Of a stretch of 8,963 bases of DNA, positions 1 to 7,948 are shown piece after piece. The position numbers were made by a program, and so were the translations under genes. How positions within the stretch are numbered: position 1 is the first letter of the stretch; every line of letters starts with the position of its first letter. Source of the stretch: an uncultured Bacteroidales bacterium (GTDB lineage Bacteria; Bacteroidota; Bacteroidia; Bacteroidales; Muribaculaceae); NCBI GenBank assembly GCA_949123685.1, contig CASBHZ010000107.1, forward strand, positions 1-8,963, in the 5' to 3' direction. The notes below the pieces were generated by a model. That model saw nothing but the letters and a program-made list of their open reading frames with translations. It had not been told where the DNA came from and did no database searches.

Positions 1-1
1 C

Positions 2-856
2 GGTATCCTGCTGGCATACAAAATAGCAAAGAAGAATTTTATCTCTAATGGTAATAACCGTATTATTCTCTGCTCCGACGGTGATTTTAATGTAGGCGTT
101 TCTTCGGCGGAAGGACTGGAACAACTAATAGAGAAAGAACGGAAGAATGGAGTATTTCTTACCGTATTGGGTTATGGAATGGGAAATTATAAGGATAAAA
201 AGATGCAGGTTTTGGCAGAAAAGGGAAATGGAAACTATGCTTATATAGATAATCTACAGGAAGCTAACCGCGTCTTGGTCGGTGAATTTGGCGCTACTCT
301 CCATACGGTTGCGAAAGATGTAAAATTGCAGGTGGAGTTTTATCCTTCACAAGTACAGGCATACCGTTTGATTGGTTATGAAAGTCGTCTGCTGAAAAAT
401 GAAGATTTCAATAACGATGCCAAAGATGCCGGAGACATGGGGGCAGGACATACAGTGACCGCTTTCTATGAAGTAATTCCTACAGGCGTGAAGAATGACT
501 ATGTAGGCAAGGTAGATGATTTGAAATATCAGAAGAAAGAAAAAGTGAGCGTGAAACCGATAGGTTCCGATGAACTCCTGACCGTGAAGCTGCGCTATAA
601 AGCTCCGGATAAAGATGTCAGTAAGAAAATGGAATTTTCTTTCGTTGATAACAAAGGAAACAATGTATCTTCCGATTTCCGCTTTGCTTCGGCCGTTGCG
701 ATGTTCGGACAGTTACTTCGGAATTCTGAATTCAAAGGAAATGCCGGTTATGATAAAGTAATAAGCCTGGCAAAACAAGGGTTGAGTAATGATGATAAAG
801 GGTATAGGAGAGAATTTGTCCGTCTGGTTGAGGCTGCCTGGGGAATAGGAGAGTAA
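2..856 (+). CDS. vWA domain protein, YfbK family (C-terminal 284 residues; 5' end outside window)
   Basis: The reading frame is open from the first bases of the window, so the gene starts upstream; an internal ATG at 167 is not the start. Visible residues 1-70 are the second half of a von Willebrand factor type A domain. It includes the segment LCSDGDFNVG (about residues 23-32), whose SDG matches the TDG metal-site motif of the family, followed by TVLGYGMGNYKD. The rest, with GNGNYAYID, LRLIGYE-like and GAGHTVTAFYE segments, matches the C-terminal region (DUF3520 type) of YfbK-like proteins. In Bacteroidota these are usually exported proteins, often lipoproteins, with an N-terminal extension; that part is not visible here. 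Function is poorly known; protein-protein or metal-dependent ligand binding at the envelope is inferred from the family. The gene ends at a hairpin terminator and faces the minus-strand glycan genes. Family assignment is secure, role is not. Confidence 0.9.
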   Translation, partial: GILLAYKIAKKNFISNGNNRIILCSDGDFNVGVSSAEGLEQLIEKERKNGVFLTVLGYGMGNYKDKKMQVLAEKGNGNYAYIDNLQEANRVLVGEFGATLHTVAKDVKLQVEFYPSQVQAYRLIGYESRLLKNEDFNNDAKDAGDMGAGHTVTAFYEVIPTGVKNDYVGKVDDLKYQKKEKVSVKPIGSDELLTVKLRYKAPDKDVSKKMEFSFVDNKGNNVSSDFRFASAVAMFGQLLRNSEFKGNAGYDKVISLAKQGLSNDDKGYRREFVRLVEAAWGIGE

Positions 857-911
857 AAACCGGACTGATTGTCTGTGTGATGTCCATTTTCAAGTTTCCA
901 ATTTGATTGAT

Positions 912-968
912 AAAAGGAACAGTGAATATCGTGGAAATATGCTCCGCTTGATGTTCACTGTTTCTTTT
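912..968. terminator. Intrinsic terminator, probably bidirectional, between convergent genes
   Basis: Bases 916-930 pair with 950-964 over 15 positions, two of them G-U. The loop can form an inner stem (931-935 with 943-947). The stem is followed by TTTT at 965-968 on the plus strand and preceded by AAAA at 912-915, which gives a T-run on the minus strand. It lies 59 bases after the vWA stop and just past the 3' end of the minus-strand sulfatase remnant, so it can serve both transcripts. Confidence 0.8.
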
Positions 969-995
969 GAGAAAGGTTGGATTGTTAAAACAGAT

Positions 996-1284
996 TTACT
1001 TGGTAGTCTCTTTCATTAATTGTTCGAGAGGCTTCACGATATCGGGATGCTGTGCAGCTACATCATGTTTTTCCCGGATGTCATTCTCTAGATTATAGAG
1101 TTGCATCTGTGTATTGCCTTTCCGTGTATTCGTAATGATTCCCTTGTCCGAAACAACCAATATCTCCATATCCCAGATCGTCCATTAAAATATAAATAAT
1201 GTTGGGTTGTGTATGTAAAGTCTGCCCTTGTAGATAACTGCCGCATAGGGCGGAAACACCGATAAATAAGTTCCTTTTATTCAT
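996..1284 (-). pseudogene. Sulfatase remnant: N- and C-termini joined by an internal deletion with frameshift
   Basis: The minus-strand start at 1284 encodes a signal peptide (about residues 1-21) followed by [20 protein letters not shown], the typical N-terminus of arylsulfatase-like enzymes with the metal-binding Asp pair (D35, D36). After 47 codons (1144) the frame leaves the family and runs to an unrelated stop at 1093. In another minus-strand frame, 1142-996 encodes 48 residues that form a typical sulfatase C-terminus, with [19 protein letters not shown] and HPDIVKPLEQLM, ending in TAA. Roughly 400 codons are missing between the two, judged from the usual sulfatase length of about 450-520 residues. 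The missing part includes the C/S-x-P-S-R site that becomes formylglycine, so no activity is possible. It sits 12 bases after the GH20 gene and was probably co-transcribed with it. The short product readable from 1284 to 1093 is unlikely to be functional. Confidence 0.88.
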
Positions 1285-1296
1285 GATATTCTTTTT

Positions 1297-2856
1297 TTAA
1301 TCCCATTTGTAATCTTGCGGCACTTCGCTTTTTAAAGCCGGCCCGAATTCATATCCTTGCTGTTCGAACCATTCTTTCTTTTGAAGCACGTGCTCGTAGA
1401 AACGGGTAAAGTCCAGTGGCTCTCCCTGATGCCACATCTGTTCTGCCAGTCCGATGATGCGGGGAAACAGGCGTTGGTCTATCATGCGTTCCGTCACTAC
1501 GTCGTCTGTCCATAATGCGCAGCTCATGCCGAGAATCAAAGGATTCTTTTCATTGCAAGCCTTGTTTGAAGGATTGTTCAAATACAAGTCTTTCAAGTCG
1601 AACGTGCGTTCTTTTGCATATCCCCGCCACGGAGTGAGCGGAAAGTTGAGATATGTATAGTAGTTGGAGCTGCAAATGACCGGGTAGTTGTGTTTGAGTG
1701 CATTGCGGAGTGCTAAGTCTTTATGTCCACGGTAGTTCCACCATTGGATGACTGTATTGTCGGGCAGCGGATATCCGTCCTGATATACGACATCTCCCCA
1801 GAAGATGGCTTTGCGTCCCTTTTGCTTCAAGTGGTTTGCCATCTGTGCGGAGAACCATAGTTGGAGGTCGTGACTGTCTTTCAGATTCAACGCTGCTATT
1901 CTCTTTTGGCAGTCTTCACATTTGTTCCAATTCCCCTTTGGTGCTTCGTCTCCTCCCAAATGGATGTAGGGGGATGGGAATAGTTCACATACTTCGTCCA
2001 ATACGTTTTTCAGGAAAGTCAGCACCTCATTTTTTCCGGCACAGAATATGTTTTGAGTGAATCCATGTTGAGGCACTTCGACGAGCAGCCCGAAGCAGCC
2101 CAACTCCGAATGGGCAGAAAGAGCAGCTTCCGCGTGTCCCGGCATATCTATCTCGGGCACGATGGTGATATTGCGCTGGCTGGCATAGCTGATTACCTCA
2201 CGTATCTCTTCCTGTGTGTAGAATCCGTGTTGTTCTTCTGCCTTTCCTACCGAACCTCCTATTTGGGCAAGGCGCGGATACCGCTTGATTTCTATCCGCC
2301 ATCCCAACCCTTCCGTCAGATGCCAGTGGAAATAGTTCATTTTAAGCAGGGAAGCCATGTCGATGTACTTTTTGATGGTGGATACCCGTTGGTACTGGCG
2401 TCCAGAATCCAGCATAAAACAGCGCCATTGCATACTGGGGGAGTCGGTGATGTCGGCACAGGCAAAGGTAAGTTTCCCGGCCGGACCCGAAACCCATTGA
2501 CGCAAAGTCTGCACGGCGTAGACGAACCCTCTTTCGCCGGAGGAGGTTATGGTCATCTGTTTCGGATTGATGCTTATCTTATATCCTTCGGGCGGAAGCG
2601 ACGTGTCGTTCATCCAGCAGATGTGAGCGGTCGATGCGTTGGACTGCCATTTGACGGAAGAGTTGCGGAGCACTTCGCTACGCAAAAGGCTTACGTAAAA
2701 TGCGGTGGTGTCCGCAGTGTACATGGAAATGTTCTTTCGTAAGGTGAGTTTGCCTTTTTTCATTTCCACTTGGTTGGGAGAGGGAAAGACGATTTGACCG
2801 CATGTGATGGCTGCATAGGATACAAGCAGGAGAAGAATGGATAATCGGTGGTTCAT
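1297..2856 (-). CDS. Exported GH20 beta-N-acetylhexosaminidase
   Basis: A 519-residue glycoside hydrolase family 20 enzyme, which removes terminal beta-linked GlcNAc or GalNAc from glycans by substrate-assisted catalysis. Residues 1-20 are a signal peptide; Cys19 could be a lipobox Cys, but the preceding AIT is not a good fit, so periplasmic or lipoprotein location is open. Residues about 22-135 are the GH20b-like N-terminal domain. The TIM barrel starts near MQWRCFMLDSGRQY (142-155) and includes NYFHWHLTEGLGWRIEI (174-190) and PEIDMPGHA (234-242). HLGGDE (299-304) carries the catalytic Asp303-Glu304 pair. Tryptophans at 353, 372-373 and 449 fit the substrate pocket. Length is normal for a two-domain Bacteroides GH20. 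The start is supported by the signal peptide and by a promoter candidate 31 bases upstream. The adjoining sulfatase remnant suggests that the original locus handled sulfated amino sugars from mucin or glycosaminoglycan; the exact substrate is not readable. Confidence 0.95.
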   Translation of the reverse strand: MNHRLSILLLLVSYAAITCGQIVFPSPNQVEMKKGKLTLRKNISMYTADTTAFYVSLLRSEVLRNSSVKWQSNASTAHICWMNDTSLPPEGYKISINPKQMTITSSGERGFVYAVQTLRQWVSGPAGKLTFACADITDSPSMQWRCFMLDSGRQYQRVSTIKKYIDMASLLKMNYFHWHLTEGLGWRIEIKRYPRLAQIGGSVGKAEEQHGFYTQEEIREVISYASQRNITIVPEIDMPGHAEAALSAHSELGCFGLLVEVPQHGFTQNIFCAGKNEVLTFLKNVLDEVCELFPSPYIHLGGDEAPKGNWNKCEDCQKRIAALNLKDSHDLQLWFSAQMANHLKQKGRKAIFWGDVVYQDGYPLPDNTVIQWWNYRGHKDLALRNALKHNYPVICSSNYYTYLNFPLTPWRGYAKERTFDLKDLYLNNPSNKACNEKNPLILGMSCALWTDDVVTERMIDQRLFPRIIGLAEQMWHQGEPLDFTRFYEHVLQKKEWFEQQGYEFGPALKSEVPQDYKWD

Positions 2857-2887
2857 ACAGGTTATCTTGATAATGGTTATTTGTAGG

Positions 2888-2920
2888 TAAAGTTAAGAAT
2901 AAACTGTCCAAAGTGGCAAA
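2888..2920 (-). promoter_or_regulatory. Candidate Bacteroides-type promoter for the GH20 gene
   Basis: On the minus strand TTTG (plus 2917-2920) is followed after 21 bases by TAACTTTA (plus 2888-2895), which is 7 of 8 to the -7 form TAnnTTTG when the free positions are counted as matches. The -7 box ends 31 bases before the GH20 ATG. The -33 element lies in the loop of the hairpin at 2901-2935. This is pattern matching only. Confidence 0.45.
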
Positions 2921-2935
2921 CACTTTGGACAGTTT
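2901..2935. terminator. Perfect 15-bp hairpin, probable terminator of the minus-strand small gene
   Basis: AAACTGTCCAAAGTG (2901-2915) is exactly complementary to 2921-2935, with a five-base loop GCAAA. On the minus strand it lies 55 bases after the stop of the 88-residue membrane protein gene and is followed by TTTATTCTTAAC; on the plus strand by TTTTAATT if the last stem bases are counted. A terminator separating the small gene from the GH20 gene is the simplest reading. The overlap with the GH20 promoter candidate leaves an operator or attenuator role possible. Confidence 0.6.
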
Positions 2936-2990
2936 TAATTGATTAAGGTCTATTTGTCGCCCTTTTGTGTCCTTTACCATTTTACATGTT

Positions 2991-3257
2991 TCAGCATATA
3001 TGATTAAATGCTACTATTAGGCCGACAACGCCAAGGACACCCAGCCAAATCATACCGGAGGAGTCCCTTTTGCCGTCTTTGTTCTTGCTCAACCCCAATG
3101 CGAAGCATCCTATTGTAGCAATTATCAAACCTATTATCAAGATAGGAGTTGGAATATCCATGCCTCCGTCTCGATCAATTCTTGCTCCTGCCGGATCGAC
3201 AGCGAGGGCGTTAAATGTCACTATGAGTGCCACGATAACTGAAATCACCTTATTCAT
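2991..3257 (-). CDS. Small exported two-helix membrane protein, unknown function
   Basis: Eighty-eight residues that I do not recognise. Residues 1-19 look like a signal peptide (KVISVIVALIVTFNALA, cleavage after ALA). A short polar stretch with RIDRDGGMD (26-34) follows. Helix 1 is about 37-55, a charged loop SKNKDGKRDSS spans 57-67, and helix 2 is about 69-86. After cleavage the polar N-terminus would face the periplasm and the Lys/Arg loop the cytoplasm, which fits the positive-inside rule and supports a real protein. A -7 box matching the Bacteroides form lies upstream, and a strong hairpin follows the gene. It is divergent from the restriction operon and separated from the GH20 gene by the hairpin, so it belongs clearly to neither. 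The opposite-strand frame over the same bases is less plausible. Confidence 0.6.
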   Translation of the reverse strand: MNKVISVIVALIVTFNALAVDPAGARIDRDGGMDIPTPILIIGLIIATIGCFALGLSKNKDGKRDSSGMIWLGVLGVVGLIVAFNHIC

Positions 3258-3305
3258 ACCTGAGTGTTGCTTTTAGTCATTACAATGGATAATACCACAG
3301 GGCAT

Positions 3306-3337
3306 CAAAGGTAAATGAAGAAGCTACGCCATTCATA
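3306..3337 (-). promoter_or_regulatory. Candidate promoter for the small membrane protein gene
   Basis: On the minus strand TACCTTTG (plus 3306-3313) matches the -7 form TAnnTTTG fully. TATG (plus 3334-3337), 3 of 4 to TTTG, lies 20 bases upstream of it. The predicted transcript would start near 3299 and leave an untranslated leader of about 40 bases before the ATG at 3257. Confidence 0.42.
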
Positions 3338-3353
3338 CATTTTTTATGATACA

Positions 3354-3396
3354 TTCCATGCGAAGCCCCGACTCATTGGGCTTTGGAACGCTTTTT
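3354..3396 (+). other. Imperfect hairpin followed by a T-run, terminator-like
   Basis: CGAAGCCC (3361-3368) pairs with 3378-3385 across a nine-base loop, with one G-U pair. TTCC (3354-3357) can alternatively pair with GGAA (3385-3388). TTTTT follows at 3392-3396 on the plus strand. No plus-strand gene lies directly upstream, so it may block read-through into the restriction operon, be left from an earlier neighbour, or be chance. It lies upstream of the HTH promoter candidate. Confidence 0.3.
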
Positions 3397-3418
3397 ACTC
3401 CGAAAATTGGTCTTTTCC

Positions 3419-3449
3419 GTTGTGGTTTCGGAATTTTTCACTAAATTTG
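3419..3449 (+). promoter_or_regulatory. Candidate Bacteroides-type promoter of the HTH/restriction operon
   Basis: GTTG (3419-3422, 3 of 4 to TTTG) and TAAATTTG (3442-3449, full match to TAnnTTTG) are separated by 19 bases, the usual spacing. A transcript would start near 3456, about 18 bases before the ATG at 3474. This helps decide that the HTH gene starts at 3474 and not at the in-frame ATG at 3315. No equally good promoter is seen between the HTH gene and hsdR. Confidence 0.6.
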
Positions 3450-3463
3450 CATAATTCGCAAAT
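3445..3463. promoter_or_regulatory. Inverted repeat on the operon promoter, candidate operator
   Basis: ATTTGC (3445-3450) and GCAAAT (3458-3463) are exact inverted copies separated by seven bases. They overlap the -7 box and cover the predicted transcription start. This arrangement fits an operator at which the adjacent small HTH protein represses its own transcription. Six-base arms in AT-rich DNA can arise by chance, and I see no second copy before hsdR. Confidence 0.42.
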
Positions 3464-3473
3464 CACATTGACT

Positions 3474-3716
3474 ATGGCAAAATATATCAACCGGATCAAG
3501 GTAGTGCTTGCAGAGCAGCACAAGACCAATCTTTGGCTTGCGCGAGAACTCGGCAAAGACCCTGCAACGGTTTCAAAATGGTGTACGAACACCGCTCAAC
3601 CTTCACTGGAAACGCTTCACGATATTGCCGAGTGTCTGCATATTGATGTTCGCACGCTTTTGAATCCAAATGATTCAGCCATTGCATCAGATCCGGAGTT
3701 AAGCTATGGGGAATAG
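3474..3716 (+). CDS. Small XRE-type helix-turn-helix regulator of the restriction operon
   Basis: Eighty residues beginning MAKYINRIKVVLAEQ. The frame is open to an ATG at 3315, but that would translate the promoter candidate into 53 residues without family resemblance; the ATG at 3474 gives a normal Cro/CI-like protein. The DNA-binding fold spans about residues 5-63: NLWLARELGKDPATVSKW (19-36) forms the two HTH helices, and PSLETLHDIAECLHIDVRTLLN (43-64) is the typical following pair of helices. The tail of about 16 residues is polar. It lies 56 bases before hsdR on the same strand with no terminator between, so it is probably the first gene of the operon. Small HTH proteins in this position commonly control restriction genes; whether this one represses or activates is not shown by the sequence. 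Confidence 0.88.
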   Translation: MAKYINRIKVVLAEQHKTNLWLARELGKDPATVSKWCTNTAQPSLETLHDIAECLHIDVRTLLNPNDSAIASDPELSYGE

Positions 3717-3772
3717 TGATATGCGATTGTTTTTTTGAACTACAACTTCCGATAATATAAAGATATAGGAAC

Positions 3773-6502
3773 ATGACACCGGAAGAAAAAGCAAGAGTCA
3801 AGATTGACCGCTGGTTTGAGGACGCAGGTTGGGAGGTCACCGATCGCGACCATTATACACCGGCCGCAACTGCCGTAGCTATACGGGAGGGATTGCTTGA
3901 GAACAATCTTGAAGCTGACTATTTCCTCTTTATAAACGGAAAAGCGGTTGGTGTGCTCGAAGCCAAACGTAAAGAAGTTGATATTACGGCTGATTATGTT
4001 GCTGAACAAGCCGAGCACTACACTCGTGCCGTCCCCTGCTGTTATCAGACCCATTCCAATCCCTTGCCTCTCGTTTATCTATCCAATGGCGAATCTGTCC
4101 TTTTCAAGAATCAAGAAAAGGAAGACTCGGCCTACGATGAGATAAACCGCATCCATTCTCCGAAAGAGATTGTCAAGATGCTTGGAATAGAAGATCAGTT
4201 TGCAGGTCTCCCGGTGGTGAAGAAACGCGGACTCCGTGACTGTCAGTTTGAAGCAATCACCGAACTTGAAAAATCGTTCCGCACCGGTCAGAATCGCGCT
4301 TTAATGGTATTGGCAACCGGTGCAGGCAAGACATATACTGCTGTAACAGCGGCCTATCGCTTTTTGAATTATGCAAAAATGCGGCGAGTCCTTTTCCTGG
4401 TTGACCGTAATAACCTTGGAAAGCAGGCTGAGGGCGAATTTGGCACTTACAGACTGACAGAGACAGGAGACCCGTTTAATACTATATTTGGTGTGTCCCG
4501 CCTTAAATCTGCAGTCATACCAAAGGATGCCAATGTTGTAATTTCTACCATTCAGCGACTCTTCGCTTTTCTGAAAGGTGAGCCGATTACGACCGATAAT
4601 GACGATGACGAGGAATCCGGCACTACCGAAGACATAATCCTCCCTCCGAATCCGGCTTTGCCGCAGGATTATTTCGACCTCATCGTTATAGACGAATGTC
4701 ACAGGTCTATTTACGGCAACTGGAAGAAAGTGCTTGAATATTTCAATACCGCACGGTTGATTGGGTTGACAGCAACCCCGGTACCAGAAACCAAGGCATT
4801 CTTCAACAACAATATCGTTGTCAACTACACTCTTGAAAAATCAATAGTCGATGGAGTCAATGTAGGCGCAAGAATCTATCGTATCAAGACTCAGGAAACA
4901 GAAAACGGTGGAGCAATCCGTGTCGGAGACAAACTGCGTCAGGTGACACGCTACACAGGCAAGGTAGAGACTATCACCAACCGCGAATCGCAGAACTACA
5001 CAAAGGAGGAACTGAACCGCTCCATTATCAATCCGGCTCAAATTAAGCTTATCCTACAGACATATAAGGATGCCGTTTATTCTGAAATGTTTATTGAGCC
5101 GCAGCGGGAACCAAATTTTGGCTACCTGCCCAAGACATTGATATTCGCCCTCAACGAGGCTCATGCCAACAATATTGTCAAGATAGCCAAGGAGGTCTTC
5201 GGCAAGGAGGATGATGATAAGTTCGTCCAGAAAATCACGTATTCCTCCGGCGACAGCGATGCTCTTATCCGCTCTTTTAGAAACGACAAGGAGTTCCGCA
5301 TTGCCGTTACCTGTACGCTTGTCGCCACAGGCACGGATGTCAAGCCGCTTGAAGTCCTGATTTTCATGCGAGATGTCCGCTCCGAGCCGCTGTATATCCA
5401 GATGAAAGGACGTGGCACACGTACCATCGGTGATGATGTGCTGCGTAACGTGACCCCAAACGCATTCAGCAAGGACTCCTTCTTTTTGGTGGACGCGGTC
5501 GGCGTGACAGAATCCGAGAAGACAGTTCCGGCTCCCGGTGAAGATGAAGGCCCGACCGAGACAATAACACTCAAGAAACTCCTTGAACGGATGACGCATG
5601 GCGAGCTTCCTGACGGTTATTTCAAACTTCTGGCAGCTCGATTGGCTCGTATTTCTTCTAAATCTACTGAGGGGCAGCGTAATGAATTTACCGAACTGAC
5701 CCACGGCACATCTATGGTCGACCTGTCGGAACGGATGTTCAAGGCAATTGACCCCGAAGCGTCTCCATCGTTGCCGCCTTATCGCAATGTCAATGTTCCC
5801 AACTTGGTGCGGAAAGGTCTTTTCGCACCGTTGGCAAATAATCCGAAAGCACGTGAGCTTCTGCTAACTCTCAACGCAGGCTTCATCAAAACCTTGATGC
5901 CCGGTGAGGATACCCTTATATCCAAAGGATTCTCAATGGAGGAGGCACAGGACACGACATCCGCATTCGAGGATTACTGCAAGACCCATGCGGATGAGAT
6001 TGAAGCATTGCGCATAATCTACAATAACTCCGGCGAACCGTTGACCTATTCTATGCTCCGAGACCTTTCTGTTCAGCTTCGCAGGGCAAATTCGCAGTTC
6101 AACGTCTCTCAACTGTGGAACTGCTATTCTCTGCTCAACCGCGAGAAGGTAAAACCCCGCTCTACACAGGAAGAAAAGGAAGCTCTTACCAATATCATCC
6201 AGCTTGTGCGTTATGCCCTCGGACAGATTGACCGCCTCGACTCGCTTTGTTCGTCGGCCAACCAATATTTCAACCTCTGGTACGGTCAGCTTCAGCGTAA
6301 TATCTCCGACAAGCAGATTGAGGTCATAAAACAGGTCGTAAGATATATTGCATCTAACGGAGCTGTAACCATAAAGGATATAAGAGAGGAAGACAAATCA
6401 CAGGCTGCACAGCTTGTAAAGGCTTTTGGCAATCTCAATGAGGCGAACAAGGCTCTTCTTTCTCTCGCCGGATTCATAATCTATCACAGAAATGTAGCCT
6501 AA
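3773..6502 (+). CDS. hsdR: Type I restriction enzyme, HsdR subunit (nuclease and DNA translocase)
   Basis: A 909-residue motor and nuclease subunit. In complex with HsdM and HsdS it pulls DNA with ATP and cuts unmodified DNA away from the recognition site. The N-terminal PD-(D/E)xK nuclease shows Asp49 in LEADYFLF and Glu63-Ala-Lys65 in VLEAKR. The superfamily 2 helicase domain follows: ATGAGKT (181-187, Walker A Lys186), VIDECH (305-310, DEAD/H box), LTATP (332-336), VATGTDV (517-523) and QMKGRGTR (543-550). The region after about 570 is a helical C-terminal part resembling the EcoEI_R_C type, so the system may belong with EcoEI-like enzymes; this is a tentative subtype. Length is shorter than EcoKI HsdR but normal for this branch. 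An acidic linker (about 273-287) precedes the DEAD/H box. AGGA lies two bases before the ACATG context of the start. No damage is seen, so the protein should be active. Confidence 0.97.
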   Translation: MTPEEKARVKIDRWFEDAGWEVTDRDHYTPAATAVAIREGLLENNLEADYFLFINGKAVGVLEAKRKEVDITADYVAEQAEHYTRAVPCCYQTHSNPLPLVYLSNGESVLFKNQEKEDSAYDEINRIHSPKEIVKMLGIEDQFAGLPVVKKRGLRDCQFEAITELEKSFRTGQNRALMVLATGAGKTYTAVTAAYRFLNYAKMRRVLFLVDRNNLGKQAEGEFGTYRLTETGDPFNTIFGVSRLKSAVIPKDANVVISTIQRLFAFLKGEPITTDNDDDEESGTTEDIILPPNPALPQDYFDLIVIDECHRSIYGNWKKVLEYFNTARLIGLTATPVPETKAFFNNNIVVNYTLEKSIVDGVNVGARIYRIKTQETENGGAIRVGDKLRQVTRYTGKVETITNRESQNYTKEELNRSIINPAQIKLILQTYKDAVYSEMFIEPQREPNFGYLPKTLIFALNEAHANNIVKIAKEVFGKEDDDKFVQKITYSSGDSDALIRSFRNDKEFRIAVTCTLVATGTDVKPLEVLIFMRDVRSEPLYIQMKGRGTRTIGDDVLRNVTPNAFSKDSFFLVDAVGVTESEKTVPAPGEDEGPTETITLKKLLERMTHGELPDGYFKLLAARLARISSKSTEGQRNEFTELTHGTSMVDLSERMFKAIDPEASPSLPPYRNVNVPNLVRKGLFAPLANNPKARELLLTLNAGFIKTLMPGEDTLISKGFSMEEAQDTTSAFEDYCKTHADEIEALRIIYNNSGEPLTYSMLRDLSVQLRRANSQFNVSQLWNCYSLLNREKVKPRSTQEEKEALTNIIQLVRYALGQIDRLDSLCSSANQYFNLWYGQLQRNISDKQIEVIKQVVRYIASNGAVTIKDIREEDKSQAAQLVKAFGNLNEANKALLSLAGFIIYHRNVA

Positions 6503-7945
<1,443 letters not shown>

Positions 7946-7948
7946 GCT

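Noticed and set aside
1093..1284. The 63-codon product as a real small exported protein
   Set aside because: Its first 47 residues are a sulfatase N-terminus and the rest is out-of-frame reading of the sulfatase C-terminus, so it is a deletion product.
2053..2742. Plus-strand open frame of 229 codons inside the GH20 gene
   Set aside because: It lies antisense to a clear GH20 catalytic region, has no recognisable domain, and its composition follows from the opposite strand.
2678..2980. Minus-strand 100-codon frame overlapping the GH20 start and the upstream hairpin
   Set aside because: It runs through the hairpin and promoter region and then out of frame into GH20; it has no recognisable protein features.
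3070..3276. Plus-strand 68-codon frame opposite the small membrane protein
   Set aside because: The minus-strand frame has a better signal peptide, topology and promoter, so this is most likely its shadow.
3315..3473. In-frame 53-residue N-terminal extension of the HTH protein
   Set aside because: It would translate the promoter candidate and the inverted repeat, does not resemble the HTH family, and the ATG at 3474 gives a normal-length protein.
5054..5704. Minus-strand open frame of 216 codons inside hsdR
   Set aside because: It is antisense to the helicase motifs of hsdR and shows no family features or start signals.
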